A DNA stretch of 64,000 nucleotides from assembly GCA_022786605.1 (NCBI GenBank), contig JALFWW010000009.1, positions 62,001-126,000 on the forward strand. Reading direction: 5' to 3'. The notes beneath the pieces are model-generated. The model saw nothing but the letters and a program-made list of their open reading frames with translations. It was not told the origin of the DNA and searched no databases. The translations under genes and the position numbers were made by a program. Source of the stretch: Clostridia bacterium. Its GTDB lineage: Bacteria; Bacillota; Clostridia; Lachnospirales; Anaerotignaceae. Numbering within the stretch: the stretch's first letter is position 1; every line of letters begins with the position of its first letter. This document shows positions 53,015 to 61,765 of the stretch, piece after piece.

Positions 53015-53902
53015 TTATCCTTCCCAATTCAACGTAAATTCCACAAAGGGCTGCCACGTTTGGCGGAACAGACTGTTTTGCAGATAAACGAAGTTCAATT
53101 CCCGAAAAATATCAAAATTCAATATTTCCAATGGGAAAAGCCGCTTTTCTTTTAATTCCTCCTTTACCACCGGTTCATACAAAAACGTAATGCCCAAATT
53201 CGCTTCTGCCATGGCTTTGATGGCTTGAAAATTGCTGACTTCCTGAACAGCCGCATAACTATGTATGGTAAAATTATTTTCTTTCAATAATTCTTCCAGG
53301 ATATCCCTAGTACCAGACCCTGATTCCCGCAAAATCAGCGGCTCTGTGCGGGTTTCCCACAAAGAAATGTTTTTTCCTCGCAAGGGACATGCTTTGCCGC
53401 ATACCCCTAAAAAACGCTCCCGTTTATAAAGGGTAAAGTCATATTTTTCTTTGTCAAAAAAGCCTTCCACAATGGCAAAATCAATTTTGCCTTCTTCCAT
53501 CATATGCAGCAGCTTTCCTGTATTATCCACCGTCAAATGCAGACGATATTGCGGATTTTCCTGTAAAAAATCCACCATAATAGGTGGCAGCATATAGTCA
53601 CCGATAGTTTTTGTAGCACCGATCCGCAGATGAATCTCCGTGTTTTCCTCTCGTTCCATCTCCTGCAGAATTCTCTGGGCATTGGCTGTCATCTGCTGGG
53701 CAAGACGCCGCAGGGTTTCCCCTTTTTCCGTCAGTTGCAGCACTTTTCCCTGATAGGAAAACAACCGACAGCCGTAATATTCTTCCAGCCAACGAATCTG
53801 CTGGGTCACAGCCGGCTGAGTGATATGCAGCGTTTCCGCTGTTCTGGTATAATTCATTTTTTCGCAAAGCGCCAGAAATGTTTCTACACGATTGTCCAGC
53901 AT
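53015..53902 (-). CDS. LysR-family transcriptional regulator
   Basis: A 295-residue LysR protein. The N-terminal helix-turn-helix (residues about 3-62) reads FLALCEKMNYTRTAETLHITQPAVTQQIRWLEE in part. The effector domain (about 90-290) has RIGATKTIGDYMLPP and the RESGSGTR anion loop. ATG 53902 has AAGGGGAG upstream. Same-strand neighbour of the glutamate synthase-like gene, whose promoter contains a candidate site. The effector is unknown. The nearest relatives in my judgement are CysB/CbbR-like general LysR regulators. Confidence 0.9.
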   Translation of the reverse strand: MLDNRVETFLALCEKMNYTRTAETLHITQPAVTQQIRWLEEYYGCRLFSYQGKVLQLTEKGETLRRLAQQMTANAQRILQEMEREENTEIHLRIGATKTIGDYMLPPIMVDFLQENPQYRLHLTVDNTGKLLHMMEEGKIDFAIVEGFFDKEKYDFTLYKRERFLGVCGKACPLRGKNISLWETRTEPLILRESGSGTRDILEELLKENNFTIHSYAAVQEVSNFQAIKAMAEANLGITFLYEPVVKEELKEKRLFPLEILNFDIFRELNFVYLQNSLFRQTWQPFVEFTLNWEG

Positions 53903-53979
53903 GAAGTTCTCCCCTTTCAGAGCGTTTTCTTCATCATACCACAAAACCCCTATCCTCTGCATCAACGAAATTTACACAC

Positions 53980-54011
53980 AAAAAAGCAGAGAAATCTTTC
54001 GATCTCTCTGC
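53980..54011 (-). terminator. Terminator of the lipoprotein gene at 54025
   Basis: GCAGAGAGATC and GATTTCTCTGC pair around GAAA on the minus strand, followed by TTTTTTG. Confidence 0.9.
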
Positions 54012-54024
54012 TGCAAATACACTT

Positions 54025-54840
54025 TTATGCTGCCAATGCTTCCGCAGGTACTTCAAAGTTCGGAACTGCGTCGAAATTGCTTGCTGTCATGTGTACCAGA
54101 GTTTTGGAAATGGTGACAGGATTTTCTTCTCCGCCACTCATGACATCCAGAATCCCCTGCATCATCGCTGTCATATCCAGTTCATACTGCACCACATAGC
54201 CATCTTCGCTGATCCACAGTTTTACGGGCATGCCTTCTACGCTATCCATCAAGGTAACCAAATCCTCTGCGGAGATACCCAAACCTGCAGTTGCAGACTC
54301 AATGCCAGAATTTTTCAGAGCTTCTTCCATAGCGTCACCTGTCAGCAGACCTTCAATGACTGTTGTCTTGTTGCCATTGATTTCTTCTGTGCCTGTTACA
54401 TTGAAGGCTTCGATGTTTTTCAGATACAGATCCATATTCTGTTTTGTGTTGTACTGAGAAACATCTGTGCTTGCCGTAGGCTGATGAATCCATTCTCCAT
54501 CAACCTGCATATATGCGTCCACTGTATCACCGTTCTGCACTGCGTACATTTCATATTCCTGCAGCGCTTCATCATTCAGTGTCATGCTGATGGTCATGTT
54601 TGTCTTGAAGGGTTCCAAAATCACATCCATATCAGATTTCACTACAGATTTCATGGATTCACCTTCATAAGCCATATCCATCTGTACTTCCATCTGTGCA
54701 GACATGCTTGTCACCTGTGCCATGGTATCATTTGCCTTCTGCAGCAATGCCTCTACGTCAGTTGACTGCTTCGCACCACAACCTGCCGCTGTTGCCGCCA
54801 TTGCCAGTGTCATAGCCAATGCAAAAATTCTTTTTTTCAT
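54025..54840 (-). CDS. Lipoprotein, DUF6612/LppX-like fold
   Basis: A 271-residue exported protein. The signal peptide ends at a weak lipobox (TAAGC, Cys about residue 21), followed by a mature domain starting STDVEALLQKANDTM. It has features such as YEMYAVQNGDTVDAYMQVDG, YLKNIEAFNVTGTEEING and VKLWISEDGYVVQYELDMT. The fold looks like the half-barrel lipid-binding LolA/LppX-type domains (DUF6612 group), an inference from pattern only. A paralog lies 177 bp upstream on the same strand. It has its own promoter and terminator. Confidence 0.82.
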   Translation of the reverse strand: MKKRIFALAMTLAMAATAAGCGAKQSTDVEALLQKANDTMAQVTSMSAQMEVQMDMAYEGESMKSVVKSDMDVILEPFKTNMTISMTLNDEALQEYEMYAVQNGDTVDAYMQVDGEWIHQPTASTDVSQYNTKQNMDLYLKNIEAFNVTGTEEINGNKTTVIEGLLTGDAMEEALKNSGIESATAGLGISAEDLVTLMDSVEGMPVKLWISEDGYVVQYELDMTAMMQGILDVMSGGEENPVTISKTLVHMTASNFDAVPNFEVPAEALAA

Positions 54841-54881
54841 TTACCCGTCCTCCTTATTTTGGTTGCTTTTTCTTTTTCTGA

Positions 54882-54910
54882 ATCATACCATAAAAACATT
54901 TGTCTGTCTG
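54882..54910 (-). promoter_or_regulatory. Promoter of the lipoprotein gene at 54840
   Basis: On the minus strand CAGACA (54910-54905), a 17-bp spacer and TATGAT (54887-54882) lie about 40 bp before the ATG. Confidence 0.6.
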
Positions 54911-55017
54911 CAAATTTTTATTTCAGTAAGAAATTCTTAAAAGAACATTAGGAATTTTTCACAGATATCTAATGCGATGCATCTTTTTCCATGCAATCCA
55001 TACTGAAATAGTATATT

Positions 55018-55866
55018 TTATAGATTCTCCTGACAAAATTCCTCAAATTCCATTGCCCCTGACAAAATTTCCTGTGGAATCTCAACATCAGGTACCTGAT
55101 TGAAGTCACTGCATGTCACCCGCAGCTTTGTTTCCACAATTGTCTGAAAGTTTTCTTCTGTGCCGCTGAGATTGTCCAAAGCTGCCTGCATCCCCTTTGT
55201 CATATCAAACTCATAACGAAGCAAATGTCCCTCTGGGCTAATCCAAAGGCTCACAGGCAATTCCTTCATGGTTTTCAGTTCCGTTTTCAATTCTTCCAGA
55301 CTCCATCCTAAACCGCCGAATACCAAATCAATGCCCGATTTTTCCAAAACATCCGTCACGGCTTCTCCCGTCAATCTCCCAGAGATTTTCACAGTCTGTA
55401 TGCCATTGATTTCTTCCGTCCCATCTGCCGCCAACATACTCATATTTTTCAGAAATCGCTCTCTTTGTGTCCAGATATCATATTGAGAAATATCTGCCGT
55501 CGTTCCCGCTTCGTGAACCCATTGTCCTTCTATTTCCAAATAGGTATCTACACCACTGCCATTTTCCACAGCATACATGCCATATCTCTGGGACACTTCG
55601 TGATTCCGCATGACAGTAACTTCCGCGTTTGCTTTAAAAGGCTCTGCAAATGTATCCATTTTCGACTGGATGATGGTGCTGGTGATTTCTCCATCCATTT
55701 CCACATCCATTTGCCTTTCTACCATCACAGACATACTTTCCTCCTGCAGCATGGTTTCCTTCGCCTTCTGCAGCAACGCTTCCGTGTCTGGTACCGGCGC
55801 TCCACTGCCTGCTGTCATCATTGCCGCTGTCATAACAACAGCAAATAGTTTTCCACCGATGATCAT
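55018..55866 (-). CDS. Paralog of the DUF6612-like lipoprotein without the lipobox cysteine
   Basis: A 282-residue paralog of 54025-54840, alignable along its length (DTEALLQKAKETM, RYGMYAVENGSGVDTYLEIEG, TEEINGIQTVKISGRLTGEAV, VSLWISPEGHLLRYEFDMT). At the lipobox position it reads TAGSGAP where the neighbour has AAGCGAK, so lipid attachment is lost. It should be secreted or remain tethered by its signal helix. It has a C-terminal extension (EFEEFCQENL) containing its only cysteine. AAGGGGAC lies before the ATG. Confidence 0.78.
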   Translation of the reverse strand: MIIGGKLFAVVMTAAMMTAGSGAPVPDTEALLQKAKETMLQEESMSVMVERQMDVEMDGEITSTIIQSKMDTFAEPFKANAEVTVMRNHEVSQRYGMYAVENGSGVDTYLEIEGQWVHEAGTTADISQYDIWTQRERFLKNMSMLAADGTEEINGIQTVKISGRLTGEAVTDVLEKSGIDLVFGGLGWSLEELKTELKTMKELPVSLWISPEGHLLRYEFDMTKGMQAALDNLSGTEENFQTIVETKLRVTCSDFNQVPDVEIPQEILSGAMEFEEFCQENL

Positions 55867-55962
55867 ATTTTTGTCCCCTTGCTGTCATAGAACTCTGCCT
55901 TTTTGTATCATATTACAAAAAACAGATGTCCGTATATAATGCCAAATGCTTTTCATGACTCA

Positions 55963-56610
55963 TCAAGACTTTTTCTTCTGCAAAGCCTGTCCACCTGTGC
56001 AGTATGGAAACAGGAAACATTCTGCGCACTTCGGTCTGCGGGCAATACAGATTTTTCTGCCATGAGCGATCATTTGGGTATTGATGTCGATCCATTTATC
56101 CTTGGGCACGATTTTCATCAAATCAAATTCGATTTTTACAGGGTCCTGATTCTTCGTCAGCCCCAACAGATTAGACACCCGTTTCACATGGGTATCCACC
56201 ACGATGCTGGGGATGCCGTACCAGTTGCCACGCACCACATTTGCCGTTTTTCTGCCAACACCTGCCAGCGAAGTGAGGGCATCCAAATCAGAAGGTACTT
56301 CTCCGCCATACTCCGTCAACAATTTCTGACAGCAGGCAATGATATTCTTCGCTTTGTTATGGTAAAAACCAATAGAATGGATATCCTGTTCCAGTTCCAC
56401 CTGCTCCGCTTCCGCAAAAGCCTGAATGGAGGTGTATTTCTGGAACAAATCCTTCGTCACCAGATTCACCCTGTCATCGGTGCACTGGGCGGACATGATG
56501 GTGGCAATGAGCAGCTGCCAAGGGTTTTCGTGATTCAGATAACATTTTGTGGGACCATAGTGCTCCCGCAATAAATCCAGAATAATGGTTACCTTTTCTT
56601 TTTTTGTCAT
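55963..56610 (-). CDS. nth: Endonuclease III
   Basis: A 215-residue DNA glycosylase/AP lyase. The helix-hairpin-helix LTSLAGVGRKTANVVRGNWYG holds the catalytic Lys, and VVDTHVKRVSN the Asp. The 4Fe-4S cluster motif C-x6-C-x2-C-x5-C is complete (CIARRPKCAECFLFPYC). It removes oxidised pyrimidines. Start 56610 has AAGGAG upstream, where the frame to 56682 does not. Confidence 0.96.
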   Translation of the reverse strand: MTKKEKVTIILDLLREHYGPTKCYLNHENPWQLLIATIMSAQCTDDRVNLVTKDLFQKYTSIQAFAEAEQVELEQDIHSIGFYHNKAKNIIACCQKLLTEYGGEVPSDLDALTSLAGVGRKTANVVRGNWYGIPSIVVDTHVKRVSNLLGLTKNQDPVKIEFDLMKIVPKDKWIDINTQMIAHGRKICIARRPKCAECFLFPYCTGGQALQKKKS

Positions 56611-56852
56611 ATTCTTTTGCTCCTTCCCGAAAAAGAAATATTTCCCACAAATACGCAGGATTTCCCGAGAAATATTTCCCAAAATCTCTTCTTTTCATAT
56701 TTTCTGTCTTTTTCCATAGTTTTATGGGTTGTGTTTCATTATAACACACTTTCCCCAACCATGAAAATGCCTGTTGCACCCTGAAAACAGCTTCCTATTC
56801 CATCCCCTCCTCCCCCTGAAAAAAATATTCTATCTGTTTTTCTTTCTCTGCG

Positions 56853-56881
56853 TTGACAAAGAATATGTCCTATACTATGAT
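56853..56881 (+). promoter_or_regulatory. Promoter of the Fur-family gene
   Basis: TTGACA (56853-56858), a 17-bp spacer and TATGAT (56876-56881), 22 bp before the ATG, form a near-consensus promoter. I see no clear Fur, PerR or Zur box in it. Confidence 0.75.
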
Positions 56882-56903
56882 GAACAGAAGAAAGGATTGG
56901 TGT

Positions 56904-57326
56904 ATGGAAATGTCACAGACCATATTAAAAAACGCGGATTTGAAATCCACCAAAAAACGCTGTCTGCTGCTTTCGATCCTGCAAACGGAAGACCGTGCCA
57001 TGACAGCTGAAGAACTGCTGGAAAAAGCCACGCCCATTCTGCCCATGAATGCTTCTACGGTATATCGTACCTTGAATACACTGACAGAAAAAGGAGTCCT
57101 GAGCAAAAGCCTGCGTAAAGACGGGAAAGCTTATTTTTCTCTGGAAAAACATGATCACCATCATCGCTTGGTTTGTACCGTCTGCCGGAAAGTTGTTCCT
57201 GTTGATTCCTGTCCTCTGAAAGAGTTGGAGGAAGATCTAGAAGAAAAAACAGGTTTTCGCATCACTGGGCATACACTGGAATTCAGCGGTATCTGTCCAG
57301 CGTGCAGAAAAGCAAATGGGCTTTAA
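56904..57326 (+). CDS. Fur-family metalloregulator
   Basis: A 140-residue Fur-superfamily protein. The winged helix (about 10-80) has TKKRCLLLSILQTE and NASTVYRTLNTLTEKGVLSK. The dimerisation domain has HDHHHRLVCTVCRKVVPVD with the metal and zinc ligands, and the second zinc pair CPACRK at the C-terminus. Whether it is a Fur, Zur or PerR cannot be settled. The His-rich HDHHH and two CxxC pairs are common to Fur and Zur. ATG 56904 has AAAGGA 7 bases upstream. It is a single gene with its own promoter and terminator. Confidence 0.9.
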   Translation: MEMSQTILKNADLKSTKKRCLLLSILQTEDRAMTAEELLEKATPILPMNASTVYRTLNTLTEKGVLSKSLRKDGKAYFSLEKHDHHHRLVCTVCRKVVPVDSCPLKELEEDLEEKTGFRITGHTLEFSGICPACRKANGL

Positions 57327-57340
57327 ACAAACACAAATAG

Positions 57341-57382
57341 AAACAGCCAGTATTTTCAGTGGAAAATACTGGCTGTTTTTTT
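57341..57382. terminator. Bidirectional terminator between the Fur-family gene and the amidase gene
   Basis: CAGCCAGTATTTTC and GAAAATACTGGCTG form a perfect 14-bp stem around AGTG, followed by TTTTTTT. It serves both converging genes. Confidence 0.9.
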
Positions 57383-57384
57383 AC

Positions 57385-58140
57385 TTACAGCATTTCTTTT
57401 CGATCTAAGATCATAAAGATTCGAACCATGTCTTCTGACAGATTCAGATTGCCCTCCTTATCTCCACTGAGGACACCTTCATCCACCAGTTTTTTGATGA
57501 TTTCCTTTCCATAAGGCAAGTCCTCGATCTTCTGATACCGTTTCACATCATCACCCTCTTCCATTTCTTCTTTATAAGTCACACCGAAATAACTGCATAC
57601 ACCTTTACAGATGCCTTCCGCACATTGTTTCCGATAGTCCTCCGAAAGAAGCAGCTTTGCTTCCTCACGGTTGGTCATAAAGCCCCCTTCAATGAGGACT
57701 GCCGGCATTTTTGTTGCCCGCAGTACATAGAGATCCGCGCTTTTTTTCACGCCTCTGTTTCTTCTGCCGCAGGCTTTCACCAACGCTTCATGGACTTTTC
57801 CCCCAAAGTCCACCGTTCTGGCGTCTGCCTTTTCATAAATCCAGCTTTCCACTCCATTGGCGTCATTCCAATCACTTCCAAAGGCATTGGCATGGATGCT
57901 GACATATGCATCCGCTTTTGCGTCATTTGCCTGTTTGACCCGATTCTGTAAGGGAGTATCCCCATCTCCCGGCGCAACAGCAAGGACACGAAAACCGCAT
58001 CTTTTCAGCGCATCCATTAAATAGGACGCTACTGCCCGATTATAAGCGTTTTCCGGCATATAACTGCCGTCAGGAAACAATGGCGTGCGCTTGCCAGCTG
58101 TTTTCATACCATGACCATCATCTACTGCTACACAAAACAT
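57385..58140 (-). CDS. N-acetylmuramoyl-L-alanine amidase (phage endolysin type)
   Basis: A 251-residue amidase_3 enzyme. The zinc ligands H10 (VDDGHG), E30 (YMPENAYNRAVA) and H83 (SIHANAFG) and the catalytic E151 (VLIEGGFMTN) are visible. There is no signal peptide, as expected for a phage endolysin exported through a holin. The C-terminal 60 residues (KIEDLPYGKEIIKKLVDEGVL and onward) look like a small domain often found at the end of clostridial phage endolysins. It lies 15 bp downstream of the holin gene. Only the lysis genes of a phage are present here. Confidence 0.9.
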   Translation of the reverse strand: MFCVAVDDGHGMKTAGKRTPLFPDGSYMPENAYNRAVASYLMDALKRCGFRVLAVAPGDGDTPLQNRVKQANDAKADAYVSIHANAFGSDWNDANGVESWIYEKADARTVDFGGKVHEALVKACGRRNRGVKKSADLYVLRATKMPAVLIEGGFMTNREEAKLLLSEDYRKQCAEGICKGVCSYFGVTYKEEMEEGDDVKRYQKIEDLPYGKEIIKKLVDEGVLSGDKEGNLNLSEDMVRIFMILDRKEML

Positions 58141-58155
58141 TTCATCCGCTCCTTT

Positions 58156-58395
58156 CTACTGATTTTTCTTTTCATCGGAAATCCCTTTGGTGGTTGGGTC
58201 TGTCAGCACCCCCAGCACTGCCAGAAAGGCTGTTGCCAGCAGATAAGGATTGGCAAAAAGCGCTTTCACTTCATTACAAAGCACCTGCCAGCTGGTAAAC
58301 ATCTCTGGATTCGCTCCCGTAGCTGTCAGTACCACGCCAACCAGCCCAACCCAGAACCAAGGGTTTGTCAGTCGTTTCTTCCATTCCAGTTTCAT
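58156..58395 (-). CDS. Phage holin (phi-LC3/LLH-like)
   Basis: A 79-residue protein with two membrane segments (NPWFWVGLVGVVLTATG and PYLLATAFLAVLGVLTDPTT). The N-terminus is basic and the DPTTKG turn near the C-terminus is common to this holin family. It would form membrane holes that release the downstream amidase. GGAG precedes the ATG. The stop is 15 bp before the amidase gene. Confidence 0.87.
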   Translation of the reverse strand: MKLEWKKRLTNPWFWVGLVGVVLTATGANPEMFTSWQVLCNEVKALFANPYLLATAFLAVLGVLTDPTTKGISDEKKNQ

Positions 58396-58415
58396 TTGTT
58401 CTCCCCCCTTTCATA

Positions 58416-58673
58416 CTATGCGTACTCGTCCAAACGGTGATGGGCAGATTTCGCACTGCTTTCCACGGCAGATAACCGACCCTCATGGTCTTTCAAAACG
58501 GTTTTGATCTCCTCCACATCTTTCTGCATGCCAAGGATCATATCCAGTTTCGCATCCACACCGCCACGCCATGCGGCGTCTTTCTCCACAGATTTGTCCC
58601 TACTCTGAACAAAACTGAGAACGCCCAACAGACCGCCCAGCATCGACAGCGCCAGCCCAATTTCCAATTCCAT
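58416..58673 (-). CDS. Small coiled-coil membrane protein of the lysis cassette (XhlA-like)
   Basis: An 85-residue protein: one N-terminal membrane helix (LALSMLGGLLGVLSFV), then a charged coiled coil (LDMILGMQKDVEEIKTVLKDHEGRL). Proteins of this form precede the holin in many clostridial and bacillary prophages (XhlA/hemolysin-like group). The ATG at 58673 has GGAGGGAG upstream. A frame to 58772 runs into the acc terminator and is not used. Confidence 0.75.
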   Translation of the reverse strand: MELEIGLALSMLGGLLGVLSFVQSRDKSVEKDAAWRGGVDAKLDMILGMQKDVEEIKTVLKDHEGRLSAVESSAKSAHHRLDEYA

Positions 58674-58745
58674 ATTCTCCCTCCTTCCCCGGACAAAAGG
58701 AGCATAACGGAAAAAAAGTCCCGCTGCGTCCCAACTTTTCTGCAT

Positions 58746-58778
58746 AAAAAAAGTCCCTGTGGGAAATCCCACAAGGAC
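58746..58778 (-). terminator. Terminator of the fab/acc operon
   Basis: GTCCTTGTGGGA and TCCCACAGGGAC pair around AA or TT, followed by seven T residues on the minus strand, 15 bp past the accA stop. It separates the operon from the lysis cassette. Confidence 0.9.
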
Positions 58779-58792
58779 ATAACATACAAATA

Positions 58793-59581
58793 TTATTTTT
58801 CGCTGTAAACGCCCAGTTTGCGGAAGCGTTCATAACGTTTTTCAGACAGGGCACGACCGGAATACTGTTCCAGTTCCTCTACGTCAGAAAGCAGACGCGC
58901 TTTCAAATCTTCACACATGATGTTGAAAGAATCGAAGTTTTCTTCAATGACATCTTCTGCCACGCCGAAGCGTTTCATATCTTCCGCTGTGATCTTCAGG
59001 CATTCTGCCGCGTCAGCCGCTTTGCCTGCGTCTTCCCACAGGATAGATGCGCAGCCTTCGGGAGAAATAACGGAAAATACTGCATTTTCCAGCATATACA
59101 CTCTGTTTGCCACAGACAAACCCAGTGCGCCGCCGCTGCCGCCTTCCCCAATGACAATGGTGATAATGGGTGTTTCCAGACCCATCATCTGCATGAGGTT
59201 ATCAGCAATGGCCTGACCCTGACCACGTTCTTCCGCTTCTTCCCCGCAGTATGCACCAGAGGTATCCACGAAACAAATGACAGGGCGATGGAATTTCTCC
59301 GCCTGTTTCATGAGGCGCAGGGCTTTCCGATAGCCTTCAGGCATAGGGCAGCCGAAATTGCAGCGGATTCTTTCCTGCAAATCGCGACCACGTTCAATGC
59401 CGATGAATGTAACAGGAATATCCCCCAGATAACCAATACCGCCAATGATGGCAGGGTCATCTGCATATTTTCTGTCACCGTGCAGTTCTGTTCTTTCTGT
59501 AAACAGATTTTCGATATAGGCACGGGAAGTGGGACGATCCTGAGCTCTTGCAGCCTGTAATCTTTCATAAGCTGTCATCAT
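58793..59581 (-). CDS. accA: Acetyl-CoA carboxylase carboxyltransferase subunit alpha
   Basis: A 262-residue carboxyltransferase alpha subunit. Core motifs are PVICFVDTSGAYCGEEAEERGQGQAIADNL and IGEGGSGGALGLSVANRVYMLENAVFSVISPEGCASILWED (in parts). It is shorter than the E. coli form because it lacks the N-terminal extension, as in other Clostridia. With AccD it transfers CO2 from carboxybiotin to acetyl-CoA. It overlaps accD by 4 bp (ATGA) and ends the operon. Confidence 0.96.
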   Translation of the reverse strand: MMTAYERLQAARAQDRPTSRAYIENLFTERTELHGDRKYADDPAIIGGIGYLGDIPVTFIGIERGRDLQERIRCNFGCPMPEGYRKALRLMKQAEKFHRPVICFVDTSGAYCGEEAEERGQGQAIADNLMQMMGLETPIITIVIGEGGSGGALGLSVANRVYMLENAVFSVISPEGCASILWEDAGKAADAAECLKITAEDMKRFGVAEDVIEENFDSFNIMCEDLKARLLSDVEELEQYSGRALSEKRYERFRKLGVYSEK

Positions 59582-60432
59582 GCCTCATCCCTCCTTCTGC
59601 TGTGCTGTTTCAAAAGACGTTCCAGTGTTGCACGCAGTTCTGTACGAGGCACGATAGCATCTACAAAGCCGCAGTCCTGCAGAAATTCCGCACGCTGGAA
59701 ATCTTCTGGCAATTTTTTCTTAGTCGTCTGTTCAATGACACGACGACCCGCAAAACCAATAAGTGCATTGGGTTCGGACAGGATGATGTCCCCCAGCATG
59801 GCAAAACTTGCTGTTACACCACCAGTTGTAGGGTCTGTCAGAACAGTGATATACAATCCGCCTTTGTCGCTGTGGAAATGAACAGCGCCGCTGGTTTTTG
59901 CCATCTGCATGAGGGACAGAATCCCTTCCTGCATTCTGGCACCACCGGAGGCTGTAAAGCCCACCACAGGCAGATCATGTTCTGTTGCGTATTCAAAAAG
60001 CCGTGTGATCTTTTCCCCTACCACAGAACCCATGCTGCCCATCATGAACTGAGGGTCCATCACGAACACAGCGCAGGGCTGACGGCGGATGGCAGCTGTA
60101 CCGCATACCACACCTTCCATCTGACCAGATGCCGCACGAGCGGATTCGATCTTATTGGCATAGCCAGGGAAGTTCAAAGGGTTTTCTGTCTGAACGTTCA
60201 TTTCCAATTCCTGAAAACTGCCTTTGTCACAAATAGCTTTGATTCTTGTTCTGGCATTGATACGGTAATGATAGCCGCAGGAAGGGCATACCATTTTGTT
60301 CTTTGCGACAGAACGCTTTGTATCAATGGCTTTACAAATGGGGCAGCGGATTTTTTCTTCCACCGTAGGTGTGATACCGCCGCTTTCCAGCACATTTCTT
60401 GATTTTCGGAACATGCCAACAATATTATTCAA
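59578..60432 (-). CDS. accD: Acetyl-CoA carboxylase carboxyltransferase subunit beta
   Basis: A 284-residue carboxyltransferase beta subunit with the N-terminal four-cysteine zinc ribbon (CPICKAID and CPSCGYHYR). The transferase core has VVGFTASGGARMQEGILSLMQM and DPTTGGVTASFAMLGD. The TTG at 60432 has GGAGG 8 bases upstream and overlaps the accC stop by 8 bp. The first ATG (60414) has no ribosome site, so TTG initiation is likely. Confidence 0.96.
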   Translation of the reverse strand: MNNIVGMFRKSRNVLESGGITPTVEEKIRCPICKAIDTKRSVAKNKMVCPSCGYHYRINARTRIKAICDKGSFQELEMNVQTENPLNFPGYANKIESARAASGQMEGVVCGTAAIRRQPCAVFVMDPQFMMGSMGSVVGEKITRLFEYATEHDLPVVGFTASGGARMQEGILSLMQMAKTSGAVHFHSDKGGLYITVLTDPTTGGVTASFAMLGDIILSEPNALIGFAGRRVIEQTTKKKLPEDFQRAEFLQDCGFVDAIVPRTELRATLERLLKQHSRRRDEA

Positions 60433-61759
60433 GTTCTGTGCCTCCTTCCGCCAACAGTTCCGGCAGAATCAGTGTGTCATAATCCCCTTTCTGGAACCGG
60501 GGGTTACGCACCAGCCGCAGTTGGTCTTCAATATTGGTATGAATCCCATGAATGACCATTTCGCAAAGAGCCGCTTCCATTTTACGGATGGCGTCTTCTC
60601 TGGTTTTAGCGTAAACAATGAGTTTCCCAATCATGGAATCATAAAAAGGTACAATCAGGCTATCCTGTACCAATGCTGTATCAAAGTGTACCCGGGAACC
60701 GCCGGGGATATGCAAAAAGTCCACCTGACCGGTGCTTCTTGCGTTAATGCGGCATTCCATAGAATGACCATGCAGGTGAATATCTTCCTGTGTGAAATCC
60801 AGAGGAATCTGGCAGGCAATACGAATCTGCCACTTTACGATGTCCACATCGCTGATTTCTTCTGTAATGGGATGTTCTACCTGCAGACGGGTATTCATTT
60901 CAATGAAGTAGAAATTCCCGTCGGGTGCCAGCAGGAACTCTACGGTACCTGCGTTCACATAGTTGGCAGCTTTTGCCGCTTTCACAGCCGCATCCATCAT
61001 TCTTTTGCGGATGTCTTCTGTCATAACAGGGCAAGGTGTTTCTTCCAGTACTTTCTGCTTATTCAGCTGTAAGGAGCAGTCACGTTCCCCCAGGCACACG
61101 ATGTTGCCGAAGGCGTCTGCCAGCACCTGCATTTCCACATGGCGTACGGAAGTCAGATATTTTTCCAGGAACACGTCGCCGTTGCCAAAAGCACTTTTGG
61201 CTTCTTCAGACGCCGCCAAGAAGGCATGTTCCAAATCTTCTTCTCTTTCCACCACACGGATGCCCTTGCCGCCGCCGCCAGCGGTAGCTTTTACCAGAAT
61301 AGGATAGCCGATTTCCGCAGCCAGACGTTTTGCTTCCGCAGGATCATGAAGGATTTCTGTACCGGGTACCACAGGCACACCGATTTCCTTCATAAGCTGA
61401 CGGGAATTGTCCTTGTCACCCATAGCACGAAGCACATTGCTGTCAGGACCGATGAAAATGATGCCCTTTTCTTCGCAAAGTGCCGCAAACTCAGGGTTTT
61501 CGGACAAAAAGCCATAGCCGGGATGGATGGCTTCCGCATTGGATGCCAAAGCCGCACTGATGATATTTTTCTGGTTCAGATAGCTGTCTGCCGCCGCGTT
61601 GGAACCGATACAGATTCTTTCGTCTGCCAGCGCGACGGGCAAGGAATTCTGGTCTGCTTCGGAATATACCGCTACAGTTTCGATGCCCATTTCCTTACAG
61701 GCACGAATGATGCGGACAGCTACCTCTCCTCTGTTTGCAATGAGAATTTTTGAAAACAT
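60425..61759 (-). CDS. accC: Biotin carboxylase
   Basis: A 444-residue ATP-grasp biotin carboxylase. KILIANRGEVAVRIIRACKE, HPGYGFLSENPEFA, KATAGGGGKGIRVV (ATP-binding Gly-rich loop), YFIEMNTRLQVEHPITEEISD and the catalytic RIN region (ECRINAR) are all present. It carboxylates the biotin on AccB. It starts 6 bp after fabZ. Confidence 0.97.
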   Translation of the reverse strand: MFSKILIANRGEVAVRIIRACKEMGIETVAVYSEADQNSLPVALADERICIGSNAAADSYLNQKNIISAALASNAEAIHPGYGFLSENPEFAALCEEKGIIFIGPDSNVLRAMGDKDNSRQLMKEIGVPVVPGTEILHDPAEAKRLAAEIGYPILVKATAGGGGKGIRVVEREEDLEHAFLAASEEAKSAFGNGDVFLEKYLTSVRHVEMQVLADAFGNIVCLGERDCSLQLNKQKVLEETPCPVMTEDIRKRMMDAAVKAAKAANYVNAGTVEFLLAPDGNFYFIEMNTRLQVEHPITEEISDVDIVKWQIRIACQIPLDFTQEDIHLHGHSMECRINARSTGQVDFLHIPGGSRVHFDTALVQDSLIVPFYDSMIGKLIVYAKTREDAIRKMEAALCEMVIHGIHTNIEDQLRLVRNPRFQKGDYDTLILPELLAEGGTELE

Positions 61760-61765
61760 ATCCTC

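Noticed and set aside
57385..58673. A prophage
   Set aside because: No integrase, capsid, tail, terminase or attachment site is present. Only the three lysis genes are seen.
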